From positions 1,426,001 to 1,490,000 of the forward strand of contig CAWAAR010000003.1 of NCBI GenBank assembly GCA_963780135.1: a DNA stretch of 64,000 bases, given 5' to 3'. Under the pieces are notes generated by a model. The model saw only the letters and a list, made by a program, of their open reading frames with translations, was not told the DNA's origin and ran no database searches. This document shows positions 35,099-44,463 of the stretch, one piece after another; positions within the stretch are counted from its first letter, which is position 1, and every line of letters starts with the position of its first letter. The DNA comes from Clostridium_AM sp963780135. GTDB taxonomy: Bacteria > Bacillota > Clostridia > Clostridiales > Clostridiaceae. The position numbers and the translations under genes were made by a program.

Positions 35099-35346
35099 AG
35101 TTAAGAATGAAGAATTAATAGTTAATGTAGATTTTTTCCGTTACACTACAAAAAATCTTAAATTAAATTTTGATGGCTCGTTTTGCTAAAGCAAAACATT
35201 GCTGACTTATATAAATTCAAAGATTTTTCGCGGTAGCTAAAAATCAACCTTTACTATTAATTCTTAATTATTAATTCTTAACTAACGAAGATTTGCTTCG
35301 TAATTTGCTTATATTAAGTCAAAATTTTGCATGTACAAAAGTTGAG
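35099..35346. mobile_element. Family B MITE-like element, copy B4 (reverse orientation)
   Basis: The right end TACAAAAGTTGAG and the ATATTAAGTCAAAATTTTGC block are the complement of other B copies; arms are of AGTTAAGAATTAATAGT type as in B1. Flanked by TTAATTA on both sides, a likely 7-bp duplication. The left terminal repeat is eroded. Confidence 0.8.
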
Positions 35347-35414
35347 TTAATTAATAAAGAATACATAAAAAATTATCCTAATGGATATTCTAATGGGGGA
35401 AAGGGAGGTTTTTT

Positions 35415-35537
35415 ATGAATAAAAATAGCGAAAAAAACAAGAAAAACGATAATAAAACTAAAAACACTAAAACATCTAATCCAATTACTGGAGCAGTGGA
35501 TCCTAATATGAACAAACCAGTAAGAGGGCTTCCATAA
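35415..35537 (+). CDS. Small basic hypothetical protein, 40 aa
   Basis: ATG behind AAGGGAGGTTTTTT. Lys/Asn-rich start (MNKNSEKNKKNDNKTKNTKT) then NPITGAVDPNMNKPVRGLP. The strong ribosome site and the following terminator support a real gene. The composition resembles small sporulation or spore-core proteins, but I recognise no family. Confidence 0.65.
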   Translation: MNKNSEKNKKNDNKTKNTKTSNPITGAVDPNMNKPVRGLP

Positions 35538-35543
35538 TATTGA

Positions 35544-35579
35544 AAAACCACCTGTCTTGTAAAAAAAACAGGTGGTTTT
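35544..35579. terminator. Bidirectional terminator
   Basis: 12-bp stem AAAACCACCTGT / ACAGGTGGTTTT between the 40-aa gene and the convergent moeA. Confidence 0.85.
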
Positions 35580-35590
35580 AAAATTTATGC

Positions 35591-36808
35591 CTATATTAGA
35601 ATAACTTTAACCGTTTCACCCTTGTTTAGAGGCAAAGAGTTAGCAGGTATATCTATAAGACAATTAGAATTTAAATTAGAACTTAAAATTCCATTACCTT
35701 GAGTGATTTGTGTAAGGTCAACAAGAGGAACATTTTCATTATAGGACAAATGGCCTCGTAAAAAACGTCTAATTACACTTTTTTTGTTAAAATCTTGCTG
35801 AAGTAATGCATTTATTGTATGCAATTCAAGATCTTGTCTTTGGGTAATTTGTGACAATAGAGGATGTACAAGAAGTTCAAAGGTAGTTATAGCTGCTGCT
35901 GGATTTCCTGAAAGACTAATCACTAGCTTGTTATTTAAGCTGCTGCAAAATATAGGAGAACCAGGTTTAATAGCTACCTTCCAAAAAAGTAAATCTGCAC
36001 CTAAATCTCTCATAACATCCTTTATTAAATCTTTTTTACCTACAGATACTCCACCTGTAGTTATAAGAATATCTGATTTGTCTAACGCATCTTTTATTTT
36101 TTTAGCTAGATTGCTAGTATCATCACCAGCAATGCCCATATCAATAGGTTCGCAATGAAGTTCTTTAAGTCTAGCACATAAACAATATAAAGTGCTGTTA
36201 TATATTTTACCAGGAGATAACTGATCTTCAATTGATAATAATTCATCACCAGTACTTAAAATCCCAATTTTTGGTTTTGTGTAAACTGATACATTTTTGC
36301 AGCCTATGCTGGCAAGAATGCCAATTTCATTATGTTTTAAAATAGTACCTTTTTTTAATACCAATTGATCTTTTTTAACATCTTCACCCTGAAAACAAAC
36401 ATTTTGCCAAGGGGAAAGTTTATTAAATATTTCTACAAAACCATCTTTTGAAACTATATCTTCTTGTCTTATAACACAGTTTGCTCCTTTAGGTATTGGA
36501 GCGCCAGTCATTATTCTTACTGCAGTACCTTGTGTTACTTCCATATCAGTATAGGAACCTGCATAAAGTTCATGTATAACTTTCAACTTGATTCCATTAT
36601 CCTTGCTTGCAAGTTCTGAATCTTCAGCTCTAAAAGCATAACCATCCAAAGGAGATCTATTAAATGGAGGTTGGTTTATTTCAGAAAATATATCTTTTGC
36701 TAAAACTCTTTCATGGCAATCTATAAGATGTATGTCCTCTGTTTTCAAGCAAGGGGTTTTTTCTTTTAAAATATCTTTAGCTTTTTCTAATTCTATAAAT
36801 TCAAGCAA
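35591..36808 (-). CDS. moeA: Molybdopterin molybdotransferase
   Basis: 405 aa MoeA. N-terminal segment NQPPFNRSPLDGYAFRAED (the substrate-binding SPLDGYA), RIMTGAPIPKGANCVIRQED, the MoCF/MogA-like domain with GILSTGDELLS and the motif ITTGGVSVGKKDL, the SGNPAAA loop, and a C-terminal beta domain. It inserts molybdate (or tungstate) into adenylylated molybdopterin. Second gene behind a MoeA-like gene (6 nt apart) and a Moco-type riboswitch. Confidence 0.93.
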   Translation of the reverse strand: MLEFIELEKAKDILKEKTPCLKTEDIHLIDCHERVLAKDIFSEINQPPFNRSPLDGYAFRAEDSELASKDNGIKLKVIHELYAGSYTDMEVTQGTAVRIMTGAPIPKGANCVIRQEDIVSKDGFVEIFNKLSPWQNVCFQGEDVKKDQLVLKKGTILKHNEIGILASIGCKNVSVYTKPKIGILSTGDELLSIEDQLSPGKIYNSTLYCLCARLKELHCEPIDMGIAGDDTSNLAKKIKDALDKSDILITTGGVSVGKKDLIKDVMRDLGADLLFWKVAIKPGSPIFCSSLNNKLVISLSGNPAAAITTFELLVHPLLSQITQRQDLELHTINALLQQDFNKKSVIRRFLRGHLSYNENVPLVDLTQITQGNGILSSNLNSNCLIDIPANSLPLNKGETVKVILI

Positions 36809-36814
36809 TGTGAA

Positions 36815-37837
36815 TTAGCACCCCTTCCCAAAACTGCAATTTGGATATCTACATACTTCACATTCTAAACATAGTCCACCATGACCATAGGCAACGATAT
36901 CTTCCTTTTTAATTTTTTCACCTGTAAGTATTCTTGGAAGCATTAAATCAAAGATTGTAGTTTTAGAATACATAACGCAGCCTGGTAATCCTAAAATTCG
37001 AACATCACCCTTATAGGAAAGTAAGAACATAGCTCCAGGAAGCACAGGAGCTCCATAGGATACTATTTCAGCACCTGTATTTTTAATGGCAGCAGGTGTT
37101 GAATCATCAGGATCTACAGACATACCACCTGTGCATATAACCATTTCGGCACCTTTATCTATAAAATCTTCTATAGCAGCAGTAATTTTTTCAATATCAT
37201 CAGGCACTATAGTACTGCCAATAATTTCACAGTTAAAAGCGGATAGTTTTTTCCTAACAACAGGTCCAAAAGCATCTTCTATTCTTTTATAATATACTTC
37301 ATTACCTGTAGTAACTATAGCTGCCTTAAAGCTTTTATAAGGTTTTATATTTACAATAGTATTTCCTGCTGCCAAGTGTTCAGCTTGTATAAGCTTTTCT
37401 TCATTGATAACTAAGGGAATTACTCTAGTACCGGCAACTTTTTCTCCTTTTTTAACTGGAGTGTTATTATGCATTGTAGCTAAAATAATTTCATCTATTG
37501 AGTTTATCTTAAACAAAAGATCCTTATCTATTTTTAAAACACCATCGTTAGCTGCAATAAAATTAATTTTTCCCTCATTCACTTCAGAGAAGGTTAAACC
37601 ATCACCAGCTGCCAAGTTTTTAAGTCTCTCAGCTCCTTCATTTTCGTGTAAATATCCTTGCTTTTTTTCCCACACATAAAGGTTATCTTTTCCTAAGGAT
37701 AACAAAACAGGGATATCTTCTTTTGTTATTATATGACCTTTTTCAAAAGCTCTGCCTTTAATTTTACCTGGAATAATTTGAGTAATGTCATGACATAAAA
37801 TAGTTCCTACGGCTTGTTCAGTAGGTATTTTTTTCAT
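36815..37837 (-). CDS. MoeA-related molybdopterin-binding protein with Cys-rich tail
   Basis: 340 aa. N-terminal MoeA-like part (EQAVGTILCHDITQIIPG, GRAFEKGHII), central region of its own, then a MoCF_biosynth domain (AAIVTTGNEVYYKRIEDAFG, MVICTGGMSVDPDDSTPAAI, LPGAMFLLSYKG). It ends LCLECEVCRYPNCSFGKGC, six Cys in the last 20 residues, probably metal or cluster binding. Typical of clostridia, where it lies next to moeA. First gene of a riboswitch-controlled operon; it may direct cofactor insertion or metal choice (Mo or W), which is inferred. Confidence 0.88.
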   Translation of the reverse strand: MKKIPTEQAVGTILCHDITQIIPGKIKGRAFEKGHIITKEDIPVLLSLGKDNLYVWEKKQGYLHENEGAERLKNLAAGDGLTFSEVNEGKINFIAANDGVLKIDKDLLFKINSIDEIILATMHNNTPVKKGEKVAGTRVIPLVINEEKLIQAEHLAAGNTIVNIKPYKSFKAAIVTTGNEVYYKRIEDAFGPVVRKKLSAFNCEIIGSTIVPDDIEKITAAIEDFIDKGAEMVICTGGMSVDPDDSTPAAIKNTGAEIVSYGAPVLPGAMFLLSYKGDVRILGLPGCVMYSKTTIFDLMLPRILTGEKIKKEDIVAYGHGGLCLECEVCRYPNCSFGKGC

Positions 37838-37939
37838 TATATTTCCCCCCTAAATTCAACTAAATTTTTTTTGTAAAAAAACACTGTTGTTCAGGAGATA
37901 TGAGTAATAAGCATAAATAATTTTAACTCATCTCCTTTC

Positions 37940-38052
37940 CTAAAAACGTGGAGGCACTTTTGTTTCCTTAAAGTACCCTGTGGACTTATAGCCCAGGCCT
38001 GTACTCCATAGAAATATCCTTAGGAGTATGAAGCTCGGAGAATAACTCATTC
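37940..38052 (-). ncRNA. Moco/Tuco-type riboswitch
   Basis: On the minus strand, leader of the molybdopterin operon: GTTATTCTCCGAGC at the 5' side, stem AGGCCTGGGCTATA, and the 3' core GGGTACTTTAAGGAAACAAA followed by AGTGCCTCCACG, which matches the conserved GGG..AAGGAAA..GCCUCC pattern of Moco RNAs. Downstream, GGAGATGAGT / ACTCATATCTCC forms a hairpin before the gene, a possible expression platform. Confidence 0.8.
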
Positions 38053-38056
38053 TAAT

Positions 38057-38084
38057 TTTATAATAAAAATTGTGAATATGTCAA
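38057..38084 (-). promoter_or_regulatory. Promoter of the molybdopterin operon
   Basis: On the minus strand TTGACA (38084-38079), 16-bp spacer, TATAAA (38062-38057), placing the start of transcription just before the riboswitch. Confidence 0.6.
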
Positions 38085-38169
38085 ACTATGCAGCAATTCA
38101 TACATTTACAATACTAGGAAGTCAATGAATTTTCATAATTTATGCATAATTATGAGGAAGCATTTTTTT

Positions 38170-38260
38170 GAGAGGACAATTTCGACAAAGGACAGAGGAC
38201 AATGAAAGTGAGTTTTCTTCCTTCATTGTCCTCTGTCCTCTCAAAACTGCGAAAGTTGAG
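38170..38260. mobile_element. Family B fragment, copy B5
   Basis: Only the GAGAGGACAATT arms, the inner AAAGTGAGTTTTCTTCC loop and the right terminus TGCGAAAGTTGAG remain. It ends 4 nt before the NlpC/P60 gene's stop codon region. Confidence 0.75.
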
Positions 38261-38264
38261 TAAT

Positions 38265-39488
38265 TTAATATATATAGCTTAAATAACTGCCAGACGCGAA
38301 GCCTTCAATTCCATTTATGCGTATTTTTAACCACTTACCATCATCTGAATATCCAATTACTTCAGCGTATTGGTTTTGACTTAAATATCCAACTATAGTA
38401 GAAGATGTTGATGGATTACTTCTTATATTTAATTGGTAAACTTTGTTTATAGTAACATATTTGCCTGTAGGAATAGATGCAATTAGATTGCCCCATACCC
38501 AACCAGTTTGGCCATTGTAACTTACCTGATACCAACCTGCAGAATAATCAATTAAATAAAGAATGGTACTTTTAGGTATAGAACCAATGATAACAGCATC
38601 TGTAGATCCCTTGGCTCTGAAATTTGCTGCAGTATTTACGTTTGTTATTTGAGCAAATATACCAGCATCTACTGGATGAGGAATGGTTGTAGTAGTTATA
38701 ACAGGTGCTGGAGTGACAACGGGAGTAGTAACAGGTGATGGATTAACAACAGGAGTAGTAGCAGTAGAATCTTCGATTAAATTTACATATCTTCCAGGAA
38801 TATATCCTTTGTTGATTTCATCCATACTTATGAAGTATTTCTTAGTACCTTGTATGCCACCATAGGTTTGGTCAGGGGTTGATTCATAAGTAAAAGCACC
38901 ATTAACACCATTTAATGTACCCCAGCTATCAAAGATAACTACATGATCATAAGGTTTATTGAGTATATCCATATGTTTAATATCATTTAAATTAATTTTA
39001 GTAAAATAACTATTAAACAAAGAAGAGGTTGAAAGCTTAGAATCTTTTATATTAAATGTAGCTTGTACAAAACCGGAACAGTCTATACCTGCAGTACCAG
39101 GAATATATCCATATCCAGCTTGTGTATTAACATTGCCAATATAAGCACCTTTATTAACAGCATCTAAAAAGTTTTCCCAAGGTGAGTTATAAGAATTTGA
39201 ATCTAGAGAATCTTCTCCACCCCAATTATAAGGAATGCCAGTAGTTGTAACTGCTGATGTATCTTTAAATTGACTAGGCTTAGTTATACTTGAAGCATAG
39301 TCAGTAGGTAATGTTCCGTTTTTATCACTGGAGTAATTCCAATTTAAATTAATCATGTCTAAGGCTCTTTGTTCTGCTGCACTTCTAGTTATAGAGCTTT
39401 GAGAAGCAGCATCTGCTTTTTGAATAGGAACAATTATAGAAGTAGCTAAGAATAGAGTAATAAACAGTTTAGAATTAAATATCTTCAT
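38265..39488 (-). CDS. Secreted NlpC/P60-type peptidase with SH3 domains
   Basis: 407 aa. Signal peptide to about residue 27 (ADAAS), then a large NlpC/P60-like catalytic domain: GTAGIDCSGFVQATF with the nucleophile Cys near 134, and PYDHVVIFDSW with the His. A Pro/Thr/Val linker (about 245-275) leads to two SH3b domains (AANFRAKGSTDAVIIGS; LNIRSNPSTSSTIVGYLSQN) that bind the wall. Cleaves peptidoglycan stem peptides. ATG at 39488 with GAGGAG upstream. Single gene. Confidence 0.88.
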   Translation of the reverse strand: MKIFNSKLFITLFLATSIIVPIQKADAASQSSITRSAAEQRALDMINLNWNYSSDKNGTLPTDYASSITKPSQFKDTSAVTTTGIPYNWGGEDSLDSNSYNSPWENFLDAVNKGAYIGNVNTQAGYGYIPGTAGIDCSGFVQATFNIKDSKLSTSSLFNSYFTKINLNDIKHMDILNKPYDHVVIFDSWGTLNGVNGAFTYESTPDQTYGGIQGTKKYFISMDEINKGYIPGRYVNLIEDSTATTPVVNPSPVTTPVVTPAPVITTTTIPHPVDAGIFAQITNVNTAANFRAKGSTDAVIIGSIPKSTILYLIDYSAGWYQVSYNGQTGWVWGNLIASIPTGKYVTINKVYQLNIRSNPSTSSTIVGYLSQNQYAEVIGYSDDGKWLKIRINGIEGFASGSYLSYIY

Positions 39489-39743
39489 CAAATATTCTCC
39501 TCATCTTTTATTTTATTTAGTATAATGTACAAGTACAATTATATTTGCACAAGCTAATATGAGCAATGCACAAATAGTGGTAAAACATTGTGAACGCTAT
39601 CAGGGGATAGAAGTTGGGATCAAATACAAAATTATTAGATTTAATTTAATAATGTATATATGTATAATAATATTGTTGTGAAACATTGTTTGAAAATTTT
39701 TTTAAAATATATGAAATTAAGAAATTGAGGTGAAAAAAGTAAA

Positions 39744-40082
39744 ATGGAAATTATTAAATCATTATTTTATTTTGTGTTAGCAGGAATATTTGAAATAGGA
39801 GGTGGATATTTAGTATGGCTCTGGATTAGGGATGGAAAAAGCATATGGTATGGGGCAGCAGGAGCATTGAGCTTAATAATATATGGAATTGTTCCAACAT
39901 TACAACCGCCTAATAGCAATTTTGGAAGAGTCTATGCTGCTTACGGAGGCATATTCATAGTTCTATCTATACTTTGGGGATGGAAAGTTGACAATGTAGT
40001 TCCAGATAAATTTGATATAATAGGTGGTATTGTAGCTCTTATAGGTGTACTTATAATAATGTACTACCCTAGGAATGTTTGA
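39744..40082 (+). CDS. YnfA/UPF0060-family small membrane protein
   Basis: 112 aa with four membrane helices. Family features are the N-terminal FVLAGIFEIGGGYLVWLWIR, central YGIVPTLQPPNSNFGRVYAAYGG, and C-terminal DIIGGIVALIGVLIIMYYPR. Related to small multidrug resistance transporters; some members export cations or drugs, but the role here is unknown. Standard length. Alone. Confidence 0.92.
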   Translation: MEIIKSLFYFVLAGIFEIGGGYLVWLWIRDGKSIWYGAAGALSLIIYGIVPTLQPPNSNFGRVYAAYGGIFIVLSILWGWKVDNVVPDKFDIIGGIVALIGVLIIMYYPRNV

Positions 40083-40187
40083 AATGGCAATTAATATAAA
40101 TTGTAAGCTTATTAGCACTTTCTTAAATGAATAATAAAATTTTTTAAAAACAAACTAAATATATAGAAAGAATAAGGAGGTGCTAAA

Positions 40188-40388
40188 ATGTCAAAAAAAC
40201 CACTAATACCATCATCGGAAGGGAAACTCGATAAATTTAAAATAGAAGTAGCAAAAGATATGGCAGTAGAAAATGTTATGAATAAAAAACAGTTTGGTGT
40301 TGATAAAAACTCAGGCAATGTAGGTGGTGAAATGGTAAAAAGGATGGTTAAAGCTGCAGAGAAAAATATGGTGGATAATAAAAAGTAA
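40188..40388 (+). CDS. Alpha/beta-type small acid-soluble spore protein
   Basis: 66 aa behind AAGGAGGTGC. The two conserved SASP segments are present: LDKFKIEVAKDMAVEN (with the GPR protease-site EVA region) and GGEMVKRMVKAAEKNM. It coats DNA in the dormant spore core and protects it from UV and heat. Expression is expected in the forespore (sigma G). It is direct evidence that the host makes spores. Confidence 0.92.
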   Translation: MSKKPLIPSSEGKLDKFKIEVAKDMAVENVMNKKQFGVDKNSGNVGGEMVKRMVKAAEKNMVDNKK

Positions 40389-40428
40389 TTAATTCTATAA
40401 TTAATAAAAATATACTTATTTATAAAAG

Positions 40429-40456
40429 TGTGGTGATTATCACCACATTTTTTTTT
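40429..40456 (+). terminator. Rho-independent terminator
   Basis: Stem TGTGGTGA / TCACCACA followed by eight or more T after the spore protein gene. Confidence 0.85.
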
Positions 40457-40685
40457 GATAAAAACTGAAAAATGTTTAATTGTGGAACAAAAATTATCTT
40501 GTTTTTAACTTAAGTTTAAACTATGGAATATAAGGATAAATATACTTATTGAATTACAACCTGATTTCCTCAATAATTATAACTAGGAAAGAAATTAGAT
40601 GTAGTAACTAGAAAACAGATACTATTAATTATATTGCCAAATTTAACTAGATATTTGTAAATAAAAGTTATACTAGGAGGAAAAA

Positions 40686-42596
40686 ATGATTATAATTAAA
40701 AAAATTCCCACCGCATTTTATACAGTTATATTTTTATTGTTTATTATAGTAACAAAAGTATCTGCTGCTCCCAACAGTGTAAGAATAGGAGGAGTGGACA
40801 GGTATGAAACTGCAGTAAAAGTTTCACAAGAAAGTTGGAATGAATCGGATTATGTTATTCTAGCTTCAGGTGAAAATTTTCCGGATGCTATTTGTGCTGT
40901 ACCTCTTGCCAAAAAATATAATGCACCTATTTTAATAACGCAAGGAAATAATTTGAATGCTGTAGTGTATGATGAAATCAAAAGATTAAAAACTAAGCAG
41001 GTTTTTATAATAGGCGGGGAAGGTGTCATATTTCCGAGTGTTGAAAAAGAACTAAATGAAAATAGCATAACCACTACCCGTATAGGTGGACAAGATAGAT
41101 ATGAAACTAGTGTAAAAGTAGCACAAGAATTAGGAGAAAACAATGGGATAATACTAGCATATGGTGAAAATTTTCCTGATGCTCTGTCTATAGCACCTAT
41201 AGCAGCTATAAAGAGCATGCCTATAATTCTTACGGACACTAAAGTTATTCCAGATAGTGTTAAAGAATATATAAATGATAATATTATAAGTAAATGTTAT
41301 GTATTAGGTGGTACTGGTGTTGTAAATGATAGTGCTGTAAAAAATATATCTAATGTTAAAAGGCTAAGTGGAGCTGATAGATATGAGACTAATATATCTA
41401 TTATAAATGAGTTTTCATCAGATTTAAATTTTAAAAATATTTATTTAGCGTCAGGAGAAGATTTCCCAGATGCTTTATGTGGTTCTGCTGCTGCTGGGAA
41501 GGATGGTTCACCAATTATATTAACAAATACAAATTACTGTAAGGCTAGAAGTATTATTAAATTAAAATTAAATGATATAGATTCTTTTAAGATATTGGGA
41601 GGAGCAGGTGTTATATCAGATAAGCTTGTACAATCAATTTTATCTCCTACAAAAAGTGTAATAGCATATACTGGTTATTATTATTCTGGAGATGATTTAT
41701 CTTACAAGTCTTTGGCAAGTTATTCAGGGTTAATTGATGGAATTGCCACAGATACTTATAATGTTGATGGATTAGGCAGTATAACAGGAAATGTTCCTCA
41801 TGAGCAAATAGAATATGCAGATGCAAATAAAATATCAACTTATGCTATGATATCTAATTCTTTTGATGGTAATATAGCTAAAACCTTATTGGAAAGTGAT
41901 GCAAATAGACAAAATTTAGTAAATAACATACTCCAGGCTTTAGAGAAAAATAATTATAGGGGAGTAAATATTGATTTAGAAGGTATATATTACTATAACA
42001 GAGATGGATTTACAACGTTTATGAGTGAGCTCTATAACACATTACATCCACAAGGATTTGAAGTAAATGTGTCCATCCCTTCAAAAACAATGGACAATCC
42101 TAAAGAAACAGGAACTGGAGCCTATGACTATAATCAAATTGGAAAATTTTCAGATAAAGTTATGATAATGACTTATGATGAACATTGGTCTGGTGGTTCA
42201 CCAGGAGCTGTTGCATCTATAGGTTGGGTAAGCAAGGTAATTGATTATGCAGTTACTACTATTCCCAGCGATAAAATAATGTTGGGATTAGCAGCCTATG
42301 GATATGATTGGACATCTAATGGAGCTAAGGCAAGTGCTTATGGTATAAATGAAGCTTATAGAACAGCTTATAAAAATGGTGCTTCAGTTAAATGGGATTC
42401 AACATCTAAAAGTCCATATTTTAATTATACAGATAATTATGGTGTTTATCATAGTGTATGGTTTGAAAATAGTACAAGCATTGGGTATAAATTAGATATT
42501 GTAAATAAGTACAATTTAGCTGGAGTTGCCATATGGAGATTAGGATTAGAAAACTCTGATTATTGGAATGTGATAAATGAAAAACTTAATAATTAA
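40686..42596 (+). CDS. Cell-wall-binding (CWB2 x3) glycoside hydrolase family 18 protein
   Basis: 636 aa secreted protein behind TAGGAGGAAAAA. Signal peptide (to about residue 28), three cell wall binding repeat 2 units starting RIGGVDRYETAVKVSQ, RIGGQDRYETSVKVAQ and RLSGADRYETNISI, and a C-terminal GH18 domain of the spore-germination (YaaH/SleL) kind: GVNIDLEG holds the catalytic Glu of D-x-D-x-E, and IMTYDEHWSGGSPGAVASIG and MLGLAAYGYDW follow. Likely acts on cortex or vegetative peptidoglycan. Confidence 0.92.
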   Translation: MIIIKKIPTAFYTVIFLLFIIVTKVSAAPNSVRIGGVDRYETAVKVSQESWNESDYVILASGENFPDAICAVPLAKKYNAPILITQGNNLNAVVYDEIKRLKTKQVFIIGGEGVIFPSVEKELNENSITTTRIGGQDRYETSVKVAQELGENNGIILAYGENFPDALSIAPIAAIKSMPIILTDTKVIPDSVKEYINDNIISKCYVLGGTGVVNDSAVKNISNVKRLSGADRYETNISIINEFSSDLNFKNIYLASGEDFPDALCGSAAAGKDGSPIILTNTNYCKARSIIKLKLNDIDSFKILGGAGVISDKLVQSILSPTKSVIAYTGYYYSGDDLSYKSLASYSGLIDGIATDTYNVDGLGSITGNVPHEQIEYADANKISTYAMISNSFDGNIAKTLLESDANRQNLVNNILQALEKNNYRGVNIDLEGIYYYNRDGFTTFMSELYNTLHPQGFEVNVSIPSKTMDNPKETGTGAYDYNQIGKFSDKVMIMTYDEHWSGGSPGAVASIGWVSKVIDYAVTTIPSDKIMLGLAAYGYDWTSNGAKASAYGINEAYRTAYKNGASVKWDSTSKSPYFNYTDNYGVYHSVWFENSTSIGYKLDIVNKYNLAGVAIWRLGLENSDYWNVINEKLNN

Positions 42597-42675
42597 ATTA
42601 AGATTCATTTCCACATACTACAAAAATGATTATAGGAATTTTATAATTTAAAAATAATGTGATGTATTATTTTTA

Positions 42676-42880
42676 AGAGGACAGAGGACAGAGGACAGTG
42701 AAGGTTGATTTTTTGCTAACGCAAAAGAATCTTTAAATTTATATAAGTCAGCAATGTTTCGCTTTAGCGAAACGAGTCGTCAAAAGTTTAATTAAAGATT
42801 TTTCGTAGTGTAGCGGAGAAAAATCCTCCTTCACTGTCCTCTGTCAATTGTCCTCTGTCCTCTAAAAGTTGCGTCGCATC
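42676..42880. mobile_element. Family B MITE-like element, copy B6
   Basis: GAGGACAGAGGACAGAGG-type arms, central core AAGTCAGCAATGTTTCGC and the right end AAGTTGCGTCGCATC. The left terminal repeat is lost. Between the convergent CWB2-GH18 and MCP genes. Confidence 0.8.
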
Positions 42881-42896
42881 TTTCTTATTTTACATA

Positions 42897-44045
42897 TTAA
42901 AGTTTATGTGCAATTTTATTTAATTGTTCTGAGGTAGAAGTTATTTCTTCTATGCTTGCTGTAATTTCTTCTGTAGCAGCAGCTTGTTCTTGACTTGAAG
43001 AAAGAGAACCTAGACTTTTTTTACTTGATTCATTTACTTTCATTTTTATATTATCTGTTAATTCTTTAATTTTAGGGACTGTGCTGTTTGATTGCTCAGA
43101 TAATCTTCTGATTTCTTTTGCAACAACCCCAAAACCTCTTCCGAATTCTCCTGCTCTTGCTGCTTCAATAGCTGCATTTAAACCAAGCATTTTAGTTTCA
43201 TTAGCAATTTCTTTTATAAAAGAAGATAATTCATTAATTTGTTCAGATAGACTAGTTATTTCACCAATGCTATTATTAAGATCTTGCTGATTTGTATGTA
43301 TTTCGGATGCTGAAGCTGCTAATTCCTCAATGGTAGAAGAAATGCCTACAAGACCATTTTGGAGATTATTTGACATATTTCTTAAGGTTACAGCAATTTC
43401 CTTTGGTGTAGTGATGCTAAAAGTGCCTACAACTTCATTATTATCTTTATCAAATAAAGGATGGGTTGATATTCTAACAGGAACCCCATATTCTAAAGTA
43501 TCTATTTCCTGATTTTCAGGTTTTCTTGATTTTATTGCTTTACTTTCAATAAAATTTTCACCAATAGTAAGTCCTGGTTTTAAAGAAGGTATATCAAATT
43601 TTTTTGAAGGCTGAGAATATATAATTTTATTTAAATCTGTTAATCTAAGCTGAGATCCTTCTGGAAACATTTCGGATAGCATAGGTGCAAAGTCTGGAAA
43701 TGCTTTCGCTACAGGATGTAGTTTAGGAAATGCCATAGAAAAAGCTCCCACAGCAGTACCTTTTTCATCTACAATTGGTATTGAAGCAATAGTTAACCTT
43801 GTACCATAAGCCGCACGGGAAACATTTTGAGACATAACCCTTTTTTCACGGATTGAAGTCAAAGTGGTACTGTTCTTATCAAGTTTTAAACCAACATAAA
43901 ATATATCTAGATCAAATGAATCAGAAGATTTTACCCAGGTCATAGTATCACCTTCTGTAATTCCATATACTACGCCTCCAGGTACTAAATTTGCTTCTAC
44001 TTCAGCCAGTGCTTTTAAATTATCAAGTCCTTGGATAGAAATCAT
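42897..44045 (-). CDS. Soluble methyl-accepting chemotaxis protein
   Basis: 382 aa with no membrane segment. N-terminal half (1-225) contains two related ligand-binding PAS/Cache-like halves (GITEGDTMTWVKSSDSFDLD and GLTIGENFIESKAI, each followed by a GxFS(I/M) strand: VGAFSMAF, VGTFSITT). C-terminal half is a short MCP signalling hairpin with the conserved tip ETKMLGLNAAIEAARAGEFG. It would signal to CheA/CheW in a cytoplasmic array. Ligand unknown. Single gene. Confidence 0.85.
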   Translation of the reverse strand: MISIQGLDNLKALAEVEANLVPGGVVYGITEGDTMTWVKSSDSFDLDIFYVGLKLDKNSTTLTSIREKRVMSQNVSRAAYGTRLTIASIPIVDEKGTAVGAFSMAFPKLHPVAKAFPDFAPMLSEMFPEGSQLRLTDLNKIIYSQPSKKFDIPSLKPGLTIGENFIESKAIKSRKPENQEIDTLEYGVPVRISTHPLFDKDNNEVVGTFSITTPKEIAVTLRNMSNNLQNGLVGISSTIEELAASASEIHTNQQDLNNSIGEITSLSEQINELSSFIKEIANETKMLGLNAAIEAARAGEFGRGFGVVAKEIRRLSEQSNSTVPKIKELTDNIKMKVNESSKKSLGSLSSSQEQAAATEEITASIEEITSTSEQLNKIAHKL

Positions 44046-44463
44046 AATGTTAACTTCCTTTCAAATTTTTAATTTACTAAATTTAGATTAAAAAAGTATA
44101 ATTTTTAACATAAATTTGTATTGCTTATAAATATTTTGGAAAATAATAATATGAAATTTAATAATTAATATTATTAATTATAACATAATGTTAATAATAA
44201 TGGAACATTATGTAATATTGTGTAAAATACCATTTTAAATTTAAAAAAAAACCACTGCTGTAAATTACAGTGGTTTTTTAAAAGATTAAGGTTGTAAATT
44301 TTGTGATAATTTTTTAACTGAGCTTTGATAAATCGTTCAATATTTTTTTATGTGAGCTTTTGATATAGTAGTTTATTTTTTGATGAAATAATTACTGAGA
44401 TTATGGCAGTTTGTTTAATATAATTTTTTATTGTTTATAAATGTAAGTGTAATTTCTTTAATT
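44046..44463. other. Intergenic region with terminator
   Basis: 418 bp, very AT-rich, between two minus-strand genes. It holds the HxlR terminator (44245) and otherwise only A/T runs; I see no gene. Confidence 0.35.
44245..44279 (-). terminator. Rho-independent terminator of the HxlR gene
   Basis: 12-bp stem AAAAAACCACTG / CAGTGGTTTTTT with T-runs on both strands. It is about 185 bp beyond the HxlR stop, so it could also serve plus-strand read-out. Confidence 0.7.

Noticed and set aside
25743..42880. GAGGACA repeats as a CRISPR or tandem-repeat array
   Set aside because: The repeats are short, contiguous and confined to the arms of family B hairpins; there are no regular unique spacers and no cas genes.
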